From assembly GCA_037176705.1 (NCBI GenBank), contig CM073889.1, forward strand, positions 53,995,596 through 54,059,595: 64,000 nt of DNA. Direction: 5' to 3'. Of the stretch, positions 50,228 to 63,697 are shown one piece after another. Source of the DNA: Molossus alvarezi (taxonomy: Eukaryota; Chordata; Mammalia; Chiroptera; Molossidae). Both the position numbers and the translations under genes were made by a program. The number at the start of each line of letters is the position of its first letter. Positions within the stretch are counted from its first letter, which is position 1. The notes beneath the pieces are model-generated. The model worked only from the letters and a program-made list of their open reading frames with translations. It had not been told where the DNA came from and searched no databases.

Positions 50228-52148
50228 GAGATCCAGTCTTCTCCTGGAAAGAACAACTAGGACAGGGAACACTGATGTGTAGAATCAAAAGTTATCCCCT
50301 TTTGTGTTCTGTGTTGGTAATGGTTTCCAAGATTGCACAGTTTTCTACAACATTTCTCAAGGCGATACTTGGAAAAAGTATGGTTTCTTCTGTAGCAGTT
50401 TGTTTTGCCTAATTCTTAGTCAGAACAGTGAACCAACCTAGGGTCTAGAATGAAATAATGGAATGATTGATAACTACTGGTGTTACACATGTGCCATTCT
50501 GGAAACAAAGCAACTGAACACATCTAAAGTGATGTAGTTTAAACATTTGATGTGTACATCCAAGGAGAAATACATGAATGTGAAGACACTGACAATACCA
50601 TGGGTGTTTCACATTGCATTTCTCTGTGAGTTAGAACAAGAGGAGGGTTCTGGAGAAAAGGCACTTGTACAGTTGACCTGGGTATCAATTTCAATTAGCT
50701 ACCACAAATTATGCCCGGTTTGAGCGGCATACTTTGCATTGGAGAGTTATCCAGTGTTGCATGTAAATGCAGCTGACTGCCTTCTTTCCTATACGACAAG
50801 AAAGTCAATTTGTACGAGAAGAAGAGGTAACTTTTCAACATACTACTTTTCTTCCTTGGATATGAGTTGTTTGCCTGGAAGAGTCTACAAAGCATCTCGA
50901 TACCAAATACAGGCTGCGCTGCAGAAATGAAACATTTTGGTTAGAGCAGTGTTCAGGTCGTGGAAATCTATACCCTATTCAGTTCTACACACATTCTCTC
51001 CATGCGTTACCAAATGAATCAGAGTCATGCCATGGATCCACGATACATTTCACTGTTTGTGCCGATTTCCACATTAACATAAGGTGTAGATACCTGTTTT
51101 CTGCAGAGAATTGAATGTAAACCCTTGTCCTCAGTGTGAAATGCTGGAATTAGCCCGCGGAAATGAATGATAACTCCCGAACTTATGCTTAAAATATCCT
51201 GTGACATATTCAACCTATTTCTTGATATCTGACAGAATCATCTCCATTATAACAAGGATTCCAAAGAGTTTCAGGCCTTTGAATAATGGTCCTGGATTCA
51301 CATGTTTCAAGAGTATTTCCCAGAAGAACCTATGAAAATTCAGTGGATAATCAAAGGTGTGCATCACTGGTGTTCTTTCTCTGCAGAATTATATAATTAC
51401 ATTCAGTTCAAGAGCAGCATGGAAACCTCAATATGGTGTAGTGGCAATTGGACTGTTCAGTGGCTCTCTGTCCTAAAAACAGTGTTCCCATTGACTAACT
51501 TCTTCACACATGTCTAAATATGGTGAAGAAGATTCTTGGGCTATACCCACTTCACAAAACATGGAACCAACACTGGTGTTCTGTTCTGCAGATTATGTGT
51601 TAGAACAGTTGAGGAAAGTATTGATTCAAGGTAATGTGGCAACCTAACTTTCGACATACTTCTCAACAGAGATCGTTTCTAGGAGCGTTTATACCCAGCA
51701 AACCGATTCCAAACGAACTGTGTTAGAACTCTGCAGTTCAGTTGAGGAAACTCACTTCCATGAAGCCTAGAGAGTGAGGCTTTTCCAACCATAAGCTGTT
51801 TAGGTTAAGTACCTAAGAAATGTCTGTTTGTTAAGGAGTAATCACACGAAAACCTAGCAGTGCACGTTTCTTTCTCTTGTTCCCTACACACAATTACAAG
51901 ACTTGCTGGTGCAGTTTCAGATATCATGAATTATGGGCAAAACTCTGTGAGAGCCAGGGGCAACATTCATTGGTGGCATGTTTAAACTTGGGAAATTGAG
52001 TACCTTTGCAAGGAAAGTGTGTAGATACATGTTCTAGTAGGAAACTGATGGAATGATTGAATATTTCCATTTTGGGTCAGGAAATGCACAGATCTTGGCA
52101 AGAGTCATGTGAAACACTTGAATATAGACACTCTCCTCGTGGTGTGGA
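50228..52148 (+). repeat. Satellite unit U27 (1,921 bp), four-unit position 1
   Basis: Second copy of U23, 7,692 bases downstream, with the same three deletions. Differences from U23 include the standard gaaatgaaac near 50932, atacccagc near 51690 and cagtttcagat near 51912. Confidence 0.95.
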
Positions 52149-54069
52149 GAGATCCAGTCTTCTCCTGGAAAGAACAACTAGGACAGGGCACACTGATGTG
52201 TAGAATCAAAAGTTATCCCCTTTTGTGTTCTGTGTTGGTAATGGTTTCCAAGATTGCACAGTTTTCTACAACATTTCTGAAGGCGATTCTTGGAATAAGT
52301 ATGGTTTCTTCTGTAGCAGTTTGTTTTGCCTAATTCTTAGTCAGAACAGTGAACCAACCTAGGGTCTAGAATGAAATAATGGAATGATTGATAACTACTG
52401 GTGTTACACATGTGCCATTCTGGAAACAAAGCAACTGAACACATCTAAAGTGATGTAGTTTAAACATTTGATGTGTACATCCAAGGAGAAATACATGAAT
52501 GTGAAGACACTGACAATACCATGGGTGTTTCACATTGCATTTCTCTGTGAGTTAGAACAAGAGGAGGGTTCTAAAGAAAAGGCACTTGTACAGTTGACCT
52601 GGGTATCAATTTCAATTAGCTACCACAAATTATGCCCGGTTTTCGCGGCATAGTTTGCATTGGAGAGTTATCCAGTGTTGCATGTAAATGCAGCTGACTG
52701 CCTTCTTTCCTATACGACAAGAAAGTCAATTTGTACGAGAAGAAGAGGTAACTTTTCAACATACTACTTTTCTTCCTTGGATATGAGTTGTTTGCCTGGA
52801 AGAGTCTACAAAGCATCTCGATACCAAATACAGGCTGCGCTGCAGAAATGAAACATTTTGGTTAGAGCAGTGTTCAGGTCGTGGAAATCTATACCCTATT
52901 CAGTTCTACACACATTCTCTCCATGCGTTACCAAATGAATCAGAGTCATGCCATGGATCCACGATACATTTCACTGTTTGTGCCGATTTCCACATTAACA
53001 TAAGGTGTAGATACCTGTTTTCTGCAGAGAATTGAATGTAAACCCTTGTCCTCAGTGTGAAATGCTGGAATTATCCCGTGGAAATGAATGATAACTCCCG
53101 AACTTATGCTTAAAATACCCTGTGACAAATTCAACCTATTTCTTGATATCTGACAGAATCATCTCCATTATAACAAGGATTCCAAAGAGTTTCAGGCCTT
53201 TGAATAATGGTCCTGGATTCACATGTTTCAAGAGTATTTCCCAGAAGAACCTATGAAAATTCAGTGGATAATCAAAGGTGTGCATCACTGGTGTTCTTTC
53301 TCTGCAGAATTATATAATTACATTCAGTTCAAGAGCAGCATGGAAACCTCAATATGGTGTAGTGGCAATTGGACTGTTCAGTGGCTCTCTGTCCTAAAAA
53401 CAGTGTTCCCATTGACTAACTTCTTCACACATGTCTAAATATGGTGAAGAAGATTCTTGGGCTATACCCACTTCACAAAACATGGAACCAACACTGGTGT
53501 TCTGTTCTGCAGATTATGTGTTAGAACAGTTGAGGAAAGTATTGATTCAAGGTAATGTGGCAACCTAACTTTCGACATATTTCTCAACAGAGATCGTTTC
53601 TAGGAGCGTTTATACACAGCAAACCGATTCCAAACGAACTGTGTTAGAACTCTGCAGTTCAGTTGAGGAAACTCACTTCCATGAAGCCTAGAGAGTGAGG
53701 CTTCTCCAACCATAAGCTGTTTTGGTTAAGTACCTAAGAAATGTCTGTTTGTTAAGGTGTAATCACACGAAAACCTAGCAGTGCACGTTTCTTTCTCTTG
53801 TTCCCTACACACAATTACAAGACTTGCTGGTGCAGTCTCAGATATCCTGAATTATGGGCAAAACTCTGTGAGAGCCAGGGGCAACATTCATTGGTGGCAT
53901 GTTTAAACTTGGGAAATTGAGTACCTTTGCAAGGAAAGTGTGTAGATACATGTTCTAGTAGGAAACTGATGGAATGATTGAATATTTCCATTTTGGGTCA
54001 GGAAATGCACAGATCTTGGCAACAGTCATGTGAAACAATTGAATATAGACACTCTCCTCGTGGTGTGGA
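52149..54069 (+). repeat. Satellite unit U28 (1,921 bp), four-unit position 2
   Basis: Second copy of U24, with the same deletions and the ttctgaaggcgattcttgg variant. Private changes include gacatatttctc near 53575 and aaacaattg near 54033. Confidence 0.95.
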
Positions 54070-55999
54070 GAGATCCAGTCTTCTCCTGGAAAGAACAACT
54101 AGGACAGGGCACACTGATGTGTAGAATCAAAAGTTATCCCCTTTTGTGTTCTGTGTTGGTAATGGTTTCCAAGATTGCACAGTTTTCTACAACATTTCTC
54201 AAGGCGATACTTGGAATAAGTATGGTTTCTTCTGTAGCAGTTTGTTTCGCCTAATTCTTAGAACAGTGAACCAACCTAGGGTCTAGAATGAAATAATGGA
54301 AAGATTGATAACTACTGGTGTTACACATGTGCCATTCTTGAAACAAAGCAACTGAACACATCTAAAGTGATGTAGTTTAAACATTTGATGTGTACATCCA
54401 AGGAGAAATACATGAATGTGAAGACACTGACAATACCATTGGTGTTTCACATTGCATTTCTCTGTGAGTTAGAACAAGAGGATGGTTCTGGAGAAAAGGC
54501 ACTTGTACAGTTGACCTGGGTATCAATTTCAATTAGCTACCCACAAATTACGCCCAGTTTGCTCGGCATAGTTTGCATTGGAGAGTTATCCAGTGTTGCA
54601 TGTAAATGCAGCTGACTGCCTTCTTTCCTATACGACAAGAAATTCAATTTGTACGAGAAGAAGAGGTAACTTTTCAACATACTACTTTTCTTCCTTGGAT
54701 ATGAGTTGTTTGCCTGGAAGGGTCTACAAAGCATCTCGATACCAAATACAGGCTGCGCTGCAGAAATGAAACATTTTGGTTAGAGCAGTGTTCAGGTCGT
54801 GGAAATCTATACCCTATTCAGTTCTACACACATTCTCTCCATGCGTTACCAAATGAATCAGAGTCATGCCATGGTTCCACGATACATTTCACTGTTTGTG
54901 CCGATTTCCACATTAACATAAGGTGTAGATACCTGTTTTCTGCAGAGAATTGAATGTAAACCCTTGTCCTCAGTGTGAAATGCTGGAATTATCCCGTGGA
55001 AATGAATGATAACTCCCGAACTTATGCTTAAAATACCCTGTGACAGATTCAACCTATTTCTTGATATCTGACAGAATCATCTCCATTATAACAAGGATTC
55101 CAAAGAGTTTCAGGCCTTTGAATAATGGTCCTGGATTCACATGTTTCAAGAGTATTTCCCAGAGAACCTATGAAAATACAGTGGATAATCAAAGGTGTGC
55201 ATCACTGGTGTTCTTTCTCTGCAGAATTATATAATTACATTCAGTTCAAGAGCAGCATGGAAACCTCAATATGGTGTAGTGGCAATTGGACTGTTCAGTG
55301 GCTCTCTGTCCTAAAAACAGTGTTCCCATTGACTAACTTCTTCACATACTGTCTAAATATGGTGAAGAAGATTCTTGGGCTATACCCACTTCACAAAACA
55401 TGGAACCAACACTGGTGTTCTGTTCTGCAGATTATGTGTTAGAACAGTTGAGGAAAGTATTGATTCAAGGTAATGTGGCAACCTAACGTTTGCCTATGCC
55501 CTTAGACATACTTCTCACCAGAGATCGTTTCTAGGAGCGTTTATACACACCAAACCGATTCCAAAAGAACTGTGTTAGAACTCTGCAGTTCAGTTGAGAA
55601 ACTCACTTCCATGAAGCCTAGAGAGTGAGGCTTCCCCAACCATAAGCTGTTTAGGTTAAGTACCTAAGATATGTCTGTTTGTTAAGGTGTAATCACACGA
55701 AAACCTAGCAGTGCACGTTTCTTTCTCTTGTTCCCTACACACAATTACAAGACTTGCTGGTGCAGTCTCAGATATCCTGAATTATGGGCAAAACTCTGTG
55801 AGAGCCAGGGACAACATTGATTGGTGGCATGTTTAAACTTGGGAAATTGAGTACCTTTGCAAGGAAAGTGTGTAGATACATGTTCTAGTAGGAAACTGAT
55901 GGAATGATTGAATATTTCCATTTTGGGTCAGGAAATGCACAGATCTTGGCAAGAGTCATGTGAAACACTTGAATATAGACACTCTCCTCGTGGTGTGGA
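54070..55999 (+). repeat. Satellite unit U29 (1,930 bp), four-unit position 3
   Basis: Second copy of U25, with del4, delG1535 and ggttcc at the BamHI position (54873). It has a private 1-bp loss (cccagagaacc near 55157), which shifts the local reading frame, and keeps ggaaagtg where U25 lost a base. Confidence 0.95.
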
Positions 56000-58223
56000 G
56001 AGATCCAGTCTTCTCCTGGAAAGAACAACTAGGACAGGGCACACTGATGTGTAGAATCAAAAGTTATCCCCTTTTGTGTTCTGTGTTGGTAATGGTTTCC
56101 AAGATTGCACAGTTTTCTACAACATTTCTCAAGGCGATACTTGGAATAAGTATGGTTTCTTCTGTAGCAGTTTGTTTCGCCTAATTCTTAGTCAGAACAG
56201 TGAACCAACCTAGGGTCTAGAATGAAATAATGGAAAGATTGATAACTACTGGTGTTACACATGTGCCATTCTTGAAACAAAGCAACTGAACACATCTAAA
56301 GTGATGTAGTTTAAACATTTGATGTGTACATCCAAGGAGAAATACATGAATGTGAAGACACTGACAATACCATGGGTGTTTCACATTGCATTTCTCTGTG
56401 AGTTAGAACAAGAGGAGGGTTCTGGAGAAAAGGCACTTGTACAGTTGACCTGGGTATCAATTTCAATTAGCTACCACAAATTATGCCCGGTTTGAGCGGC
56501 ATAGTTTGCATTGGAGAGTTATCCAGTGTTGCATGTAAATGCAGCTGACTGCCTTCTTTCCTATACGACAAGAAAGTCAATTTGTACGAGAAGAAGAGGT
56601 AACTTTTCAACATACTACTTTTCTTCCTTGGATATGAGTTGTTTGCCTGGAAGAGTCTACAAAGCATCTCGATACCAAATACAGGCTGCGCTGCAGAAAT
56701 GAAACATTTTGGTTAGAGCAGTGTTCAGGTCGTGGAAATCTATACCCTATTCAGTTCTACACACATTCTCTCCATGCGTTACCAAATGAATCAGAGTCAT
56801 GCCATGGATCCACGATACATTTCACTCTTTGTGCCGATTTCCACATTAACATAAGGTGTAGATACCTGTTTTCTGCAGAGAAATGAATGTAAACCCTTGT
56901 CCTCAGTGTGAAATGCTGGAATTCGCCCGTGGAAATGAATGATAACTCCCGAACTTATGCTTAAAATACCCTGTGACAAATTCAACCTATTTCTTGATAT
57001 CTGACAGAATCATCTCCATTATAACAAGGATTCCAAAGAGTTTCAGGCCTTTGAATAATGGTCCTGGATTCACATGTTTCAAGAGTATTTCCCAGAAGAA
57101 CCTATGAAAATTCAGTGGATAATCAAAGGTGTGCATCACTGATGTTCTTTCTCTGCAGAATTATATAATTACATTCAGTTCAAGAGCAGCATGGAAACCT
57201 CAATATGGTGTAGTGGCAATTGGACTGTTCAGTGGCTCTCTGTCCTAAAAACAGTGTTCCCATTGACTAACTTCTTCACATACTGTCTAAATATGGTGAA
57301 GAAGATTCTTGGGCTATACCCACTTCACAAAACATGGAACCAACACTGGTGTTCTGTTCTGCAGATTATGTGTTAGAACAGTTGAGGAAAGTATTGATTC
57401 AAGGTAATGTGGCAACCTAACTTTCGACATACTTCTCACCAGAGATCGTTTCTAGGAGCGTTTATACACAGCAAACCGATTCCAAACGAACTGTGTTAGA
57501 ACTCTGCAGTTCAGTTGAGGAAACTCACTTCCATGAAGCCTAGAGAGTGAGGCTTCTCCAACCATAAGCTGTTTTGGTTAAGTACCTAAGAAATGTCTGT
57601 TTGTTAAGGTGTAATCACACGAAAACCTAGCAGTGAACGTTTCTTTCTCTTGTTCCCTACACACAATTACAAGACTTGCTGGTGCAGTCTCAGATATCCT
57701 GAATTATGGGCAAAACTCTGTGAGAGCCAGGGGCAACATTCATTGGTGGCATGTTTAAACTTGGGAAATTGAGTACCTTTGCAAGGAAAGTGTGTAGATA
57801 CATGTTCTAGTAGGAAACTGATGGAATGATTGAATATTTGCATTTTGGGTCAGGAAATGCACAGATCTTGGCAAGAGTCATGAGAAACACTTGAATATAG
57901 ACACTCTCCTCGTGGTGTGGAGAGATCCAGTCTTCTCCTGGAAAGAACAACTAGGACAGGGCACACTGATGTGTAGAATCAAAAGTTATCCCCTTTTGTG
58001 TTCTGTGTTGGTAATGGTTTCCAAGATTGCACAGTTTTCTACAACATTTCTGAAGGCGATTCTTGGAATAAGTATGGTTTCTTCTGTAGCAGTTTGTTTC
58101 GCCTAATTCTTAGTCAGAACAGTGAACCAACCTAGGGTCTAGAATGAAATAATGGAAAGATTGATAACTACTGGTGTTACACATGTGCCATTCTTGAAAC
58201 AAAGCAACTGAACACATCTAAAG
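55620..58223 (+). repeat. Three-unit (5,777 bp) repeat, upstream segment
   Basis: The U29 3' end, U30 and the U31 5' end recur 5,777 bases downstream. Markers are cttccccaacc, agggacaac, tttgagcgg, cagtgaacg, atttgcatttt and ctgaaggcgattcttgg, in that order. Confidence 0.8.
56000..57921 (+). repeat. Satellite unit U30 (1,922 bp)
   Basis: delC475 and del13. It matches U26 up to about 57,480-57,590, then lacks del2 and gains cagtgaacg (57635), atttgcatttt (57836) and a private atgagaaac (57880). The first two recur 5,777 bases downstream in U33. Confidence 0.95.
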
Positions 58224-59843
58224 TGATGTAGTTTAAACATTTGATGTGTACATCCAAGGAGAAATACATGAATGTGAAGACACTGACAATACCATGGGTG
58301 TTTCACATTGCATTTCTCTGTGAGTTAGAACAAGAGGAGGGTTCTGGAGAAAAGGCACTTGTACAGTTGACCTGGGTATCAATTTCAATTAGCTACCCAC
58401 AAATTACGCCCTGTTTGAGCGGCATAGTTTGCATTGGAGAGTTATCCAGTGTTGCATGTAAATGCAGCTGACTGCCTTCTTTCCTATACGACAAGAAAGT
58501 CAATTTGTACGAGAAGAAGAGGTAACTTTTCAACATATTACTTTTCTTCCTTGGATATGAGTTGTTTGCCTGGAAGAGTCTACAAAGCATCTCGATACCA
58601 AATACAGGCTGCGCTGCAGAAATGAAACATTTTGGTTAGAGCAGTGTTCAGGTCGTGGAAATCTATACCCTATTCAGTTCTACACACATTCTCTCCATGC
58701 GTTACCAAATGAATCAGAGTCGTGCCATGGATCCACGATACATTTCACTGTTTGTGCCGATTTCCACATTAACATAAGGTGTAGATACCTGTTTTCTGCA
58801 GAGAATTGAATGTAAACCCTTGTCCTCAGTGTGAAATGCTGGAATTATCCCGTGGAAATGAATGATAACTCCCGAACTTATGCTTAAAATACCCTGTGAC
58901 AAATTTAACCTATTTCTTGATATCTGACAGAATCATCTCCATTATAACAAGGATTCCAAAGAGTTTCAGGCCTTTGAATAATGGTCCTGGATTCACATGT
59001 TTCAAGAGTATTTCCCAGAAGAACCTATGAAAATTCAGTGGATAATCAAAGGTGTGCATCACTGGTGTTCTTTCTCTGCAGAATTATATAATTACATTCA
59101 GTTCAAGAGCAGCATGGAAACCTCAATATGGTGTAGTGGCAATTGGACTGTTCAGTGGCTCTCTGTCCTAAAAACAGTGTTCCCATTGACTAACTTCTTC
59201 ACACATGTCTAAATATGGTGAAGAAGATTCTTGGGCTATACCCACTTCACAAAACATGGAACCAACACTGGTGTTCTGTTCTGCAGATTATGTGTTAGAA
59301 CAGTTGAGGAAAGTATTGATTCAAGGTAATGTGGCAACCTAACTTTCGACATACTTCTCACCAGAGATCGTTTCTAGGAGCGTTTATACACAGCAAACCG
59401 ATTCCAAACGAACTGTGTTAGAACTCTGCAGTTCAGTTGAGGAAACTCACTTCCATGAAGCCTAGAGAGTGAGGCTTCTCCAACCATAAGCTGTTTTGGT
59501 TAAGTACCTAAGAAATGTCTGTTTGTTAAGGTGTAATCACACGAAAACCTAGCAGTGCACGTTTCTTTCTCTTGTTCCCTACACACAATTACAAGACTTG
59601 CTGGTGCAGTCTCAGATATCCTGAATTATGGGCAAAACTCTGTGAGAGCCAGGGGCAACATTCATTGGTGGCATGTTTAAACTTGGGAAATTGAGTACCT
59701 TTGCAAGGAAAGTGTGTAGATACATGTTCTAGTAGGAAACTGATGGAATGATTGAATATTTCCATTTTGGGTCAGGAAATGCACAGATCTTGGCAAGAGT
59801 CATGTGAAACACTTGAATATAGACACTCTCCTCGTGGTGTGGA
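57922..59843 (+). repeat. Satellite unit U31 (1,922 bp)
   Basis: del1280 and del13 without delC475, a combination seen only here. It shares ctgaaggcgattcttgg with U24, U28 and U34, but with gtttcgcc as in U34. It carries the private variable-site allele ccctgtttgagcgg (58409-58422), plus catattac, gtcgtgcc (58719) and aaatttaacc. Confidence 0.95.
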
Positions 59844-61776
59844 GAGATCCAGTCTTCTCCTGGAAAGAACAACTAGGACAGGGCACACTGATGTGTAGAA
59901 TCAAAAGTTATCCCCTTTTGTGTTCTGTGTTGGTAATGGTTTCCAAGATTGCACAGTTTTCTACAACATTTCTCAAGGCGATACTTGGAATAAGTATGGT
60001 TTCTTCTGTAGCAGTTTGTTTCGCCTAATTCTTAGTCAGAACAGTGAACCAACCTAGGGTCTAGAATGAAATAATGGAAAGATTGATAACTACTGGTGTT
60101 ACACATGTGCCATTCTTGAAACAAAGCAACTGAACACATCTAAAGTGATGTAGTTTAAACATTTGATGTGTACATCCAAGGAGAAATACATGAATGTGAA
60201 GACACTGACAATACCATGGGTGTTTCACATTGCATTTCTCTGTGAGTTAGAACAAGAGGAGGGTTCTGGAGAAAAGGCACTTGTACAGTTGACCTGGGTA
60301 TCAATTTCAATTAGCTACCACAAATTATGCCCGGTTTGAGCGGCATAGTTTGCATTGGAGAGTTATCCAGTGTTGCATGTAAATGCAGCTGACTGCCTTC
60401 TTTCCTATACGACAAGAAAGTCAATTTGTACGAGAAGAAGAGGTAACTTTTCAACATACTACTTTTCTTCCTTGGATATGAGTTGTTTGCCTGGAAGAGT
60501 CTACAAAGCATCTCGATACCAAATACAGGCTGCGCTGCAGAAATGAAACATTTTGGTTAGAGCAGTGTTCAGGTCGTGGAAATCTATACCCTATTCAGTT
60601 CTACACACATTCTCTCCATGCGTTACCAAATGAATCAGAGTCATGCCATGGATCCACGATACATTTCACTCTTTGTGCCGATTTCCACATTAACATAAGG
60701 TGTAGATACCTGTTTTCTGCAGAGAAATGAATGTAAACCCTTGTCCTCAGTGTGAAATGCTGGAATTCGCCCGTGGAAATGAATGATAACTCCCGAACTT
60801 ATGCTTAAAATACCCTGTGACAAATTCAACCTATTTCTTGATATCTGACAGAATCATCTCCATTATAACAAGGATTCCAAAGAGTTTCAGGCCTTTGTAT
60901 AATGGTCCTGGATTCACATGTTTCAAGAGTATTTCCCAGAAGAACCTATGAAAATTCAGTGGATAATCAAAGGTGTGCATCACTGATGTTCTTTCTCTGC
61001 AGAATTATATAATTACATTCAGTTCAAGAGCAGCATGGAAACCTCAATATGGTGTAGTGGCAATTGGACTGCTCAGTGGCTCTCTGTCCTAAAAACAGTG
61101 TTCCCATTGACTAACTTCTTCACACATGTCTAAATATGGTGAAGAAGGTTCTTGGGCTATACCCACTTCACAAAACATGGAAACAACACTGGTGTTCTGT
61201 TCTGCAGATTATGTGTTAGAACAGTTGAGGAAAGTATTGATTCAAGGTAATGTGGCAACCTAACGTTTGCCTATGCCCTTAAACATACTTCTCACCAGAG
61301 ATCGTTTCTAGGAGCGTTTATACACACCAAACCGATTCCAAAAGAACTGTGTTAGAACTCTGCAGTTCAGTTGAGGAAACTCACTTCCATGAAGCCTAGA
61401 GAGTGAGGCTTCCCCAACCATAAGCTGTTTTGGTTAAGTACCTAGAAATGTCTGTTTGTTAAGGTGTAATCACACGAAAACCTAGCAGTGCACGTTTCTT
61501 TCTCTTGTTCCCTACACACAATTACAAGACTTGCTGGTGCAGTCTCAGATATCCTGAATTATGGGCAAAACTCTGTGAGAGCCAGGGACAACATTGATTG
61601 GTGGCATGTTTAAACTTGGGAAATTGAGTACCTTTGCAAGGAAAGTGTGTAGATACATGTTCTAGTAGGAAACTGATGGAATGATTGAATATTTCCATTT
61701 TGGGTCAGGAAATGCACAGATCTTGGCAAGAGTCATGTGAAACACTTGAATATAGACACTCTCCTCGTGGTGTGGA
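59844..61776 (+). repeat. Satellite unit U32 (1,933 bp), U30/U29 recombinant
   Basis: The 5' part is U30-like (delC475, cactctttgtg, gagaaatgaatg, attcgcccg, cactgatgttc near 60980). It then carries del1280 but no del13, and its 3' end carries the U25/U29 markers cttccccaacc (61410), agggacaac (61584) and attgattgg. It has a private 1-bp loss in acctagaaatg (61440). Confidence 0.95.
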
Positions 61777-63697
61777 GAGATCCAGTCTTCTCCTGGAAAG
61801 AACAACTAGGACAGGGCACACTGATGTGTAGAATCAAAAGTTATCCCCTTTTGTGTTCTGTGTTGGTAATGGTTTCCAAGATTGCACAGTTTTCTACAAC
61901 ATTTCTCAAGGCGATACTTGGAATAAGTATGGTTTCTTCTGTAGCAGTTTGTTTCGCCTAATTCTTAGTCAGAACAGTGAACCAACCTAGGGTCTAGAAT
62001 GAAATAATGGAAAGATTGATAACTACTGGTGTTACACATGTGCCATTCTTGAAACAAAGCAACTGAACACATCTAAAGTGATGTAGTTTAAACATTTGAT
62101 GTGTACATCCAAGGAGAAATACATGAATGTGAAGACACTGACAATACCATGGGTGTTTCACATTGCATTTCTCTGTGAGTTAGAACAAGAGGAGGGTTCT
62201 GGAGAAAAGGCACTTGTACAGTTGACCTGGGTATCAATTTCAATTAGCTACCACAAATTATGCCCGGTTTGAGCGGCATAGTTTGCATTGGAGAGTTATC
62301 CAGTGTTGCATGTAAATGCAGCTGACTGCCTTCTTTCCTATACGACAAGAAAGTCAATTTGTACGAGAAGAAGAGGTAACTTTTCAACATACTACTTTTC
62401 TTCCTTGGATATGAGTTGTTTGCCTGGAAGAGTCTACAAAGCATCTCGATACCAAATACAGGCTGCGCTGCAGAAATGAAACATTTTGGTTAGAGCAGTG
62501 TTCAGGTCGTGGAAATCTATACCCTATTCAGTTCTACACACATTCTCTCCATGCGTTACCAAATGAATCAGAGTCATGCCATGGATCCACGATACATTTC
62601 ACTGTTTGTGCCGATTTCCACATTAACATAAGGTGTAGATACCTGTTTTCTGCAGAGAATTGAATGTAAACCCTTGTCCTCAGTGTGAAATGCTGGAATT
62701 CGCCCGTGGAAATGAATGATAACTCCCGAACTTATGCTTAAAATACCCTGTGACAAATTCAACCTATTTCTTGATATCTGACAGAATCATCTCCATTATA
62801 ACAAGGATTCCAAAGAGTTTCAGGCCTTTGAATAATGGTCCTGGATTCACATGTTTCAAGAGTATTTCCCAGAAGAACCTATGAAAATTCAGTGGATAAT
62901 CAAAGGTGTGCATCACTGGTGTTCTTTCTCTGCAGAATTATATAATTACATTCAGTTCAAGAGCAGCATGGAAACCTCAATATGGTGTAGTGGCAATTGG
63001 ACTGTTCAGTGGCTCTCTGTCCTAAAAACAGTGTTCCCATTGACTAACTTCTTCACACATGTCTAAATATGGTGAAGAAGATTCTTGGGCTATACCCACT
63101 TCACAAAACATGGAACCAACACTGGTGTTCTGTTCTGCAGATTATGTGTTAGAACAGTTGAGGAAAGTATTGATTCAAGGTAATGTGGCAACCTAACTTT
63201 CGACATACTTCTCACCAGAGATCGTTTCTAGGAGCGTTTATACACAGCAAACCGATTCCAAACGAACTGTGTTAGAACTCTGCAGTTCAGTTGAGGAAAC
63301 TCACTTCCATGAAGCCTAGAGAGTGAGGCTTCTCCAACCATAAGCTGTTTTGGTTAAGTACCTAAGAAATGTCTGTTTGTTAAGGTGTAATCACACGAAA
63401 ACCTAGCAGTGAACGTTTCTTTCTCTTGTTCCCTACACACAATTACAAGACTTGCTGGTGCAGTCTCAGATATCCTGAATTATGGGCAAAACTCTGTGAG
63501 AGCCAGGGGCAACATTCATTGGTGGCATGTTTAAACTTGGGAAATTGAGTACCTTTGCAAGGAAAGTGTGTAGATACATGTTCTAGTAGGAAACTGATGG
63601 AATGATTGAATATTTGCATTTTGGGTCAGGAAATGCACAGATCTTGGCAAGAGTCATGTGAAACACTTGAATATAGACACTCTCCTCGTGGTGTGGA
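61777..63697 (+). repeat. Satellite unit U33 (1,921 bp), mosaic
   Basis: delC475, del1280 and del13. The 5' third and 3' third match U30 at an offset of 5,777 (cagtgaacg 63412, atttgcatttt 63613). The middle keeps attcgcccg but has cactgtttgtg, gagaattg, the uninterrupted cactggtgttc and del1280, as in U31. Confidence 0.95.

Larger units (their letters stand above)
49830..57521 (+). repeat. Four-unit (7,692 bp) duplication, downstream copy
   Basis: Runs from the 3' end of U26 through U27-U29 to about offset 1,520 of U30, immediately following the upstream copy head to tail. I found roughly 15-20 differences between the two copies by eye, mostly single-copy changes. Confidence 0.92.
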
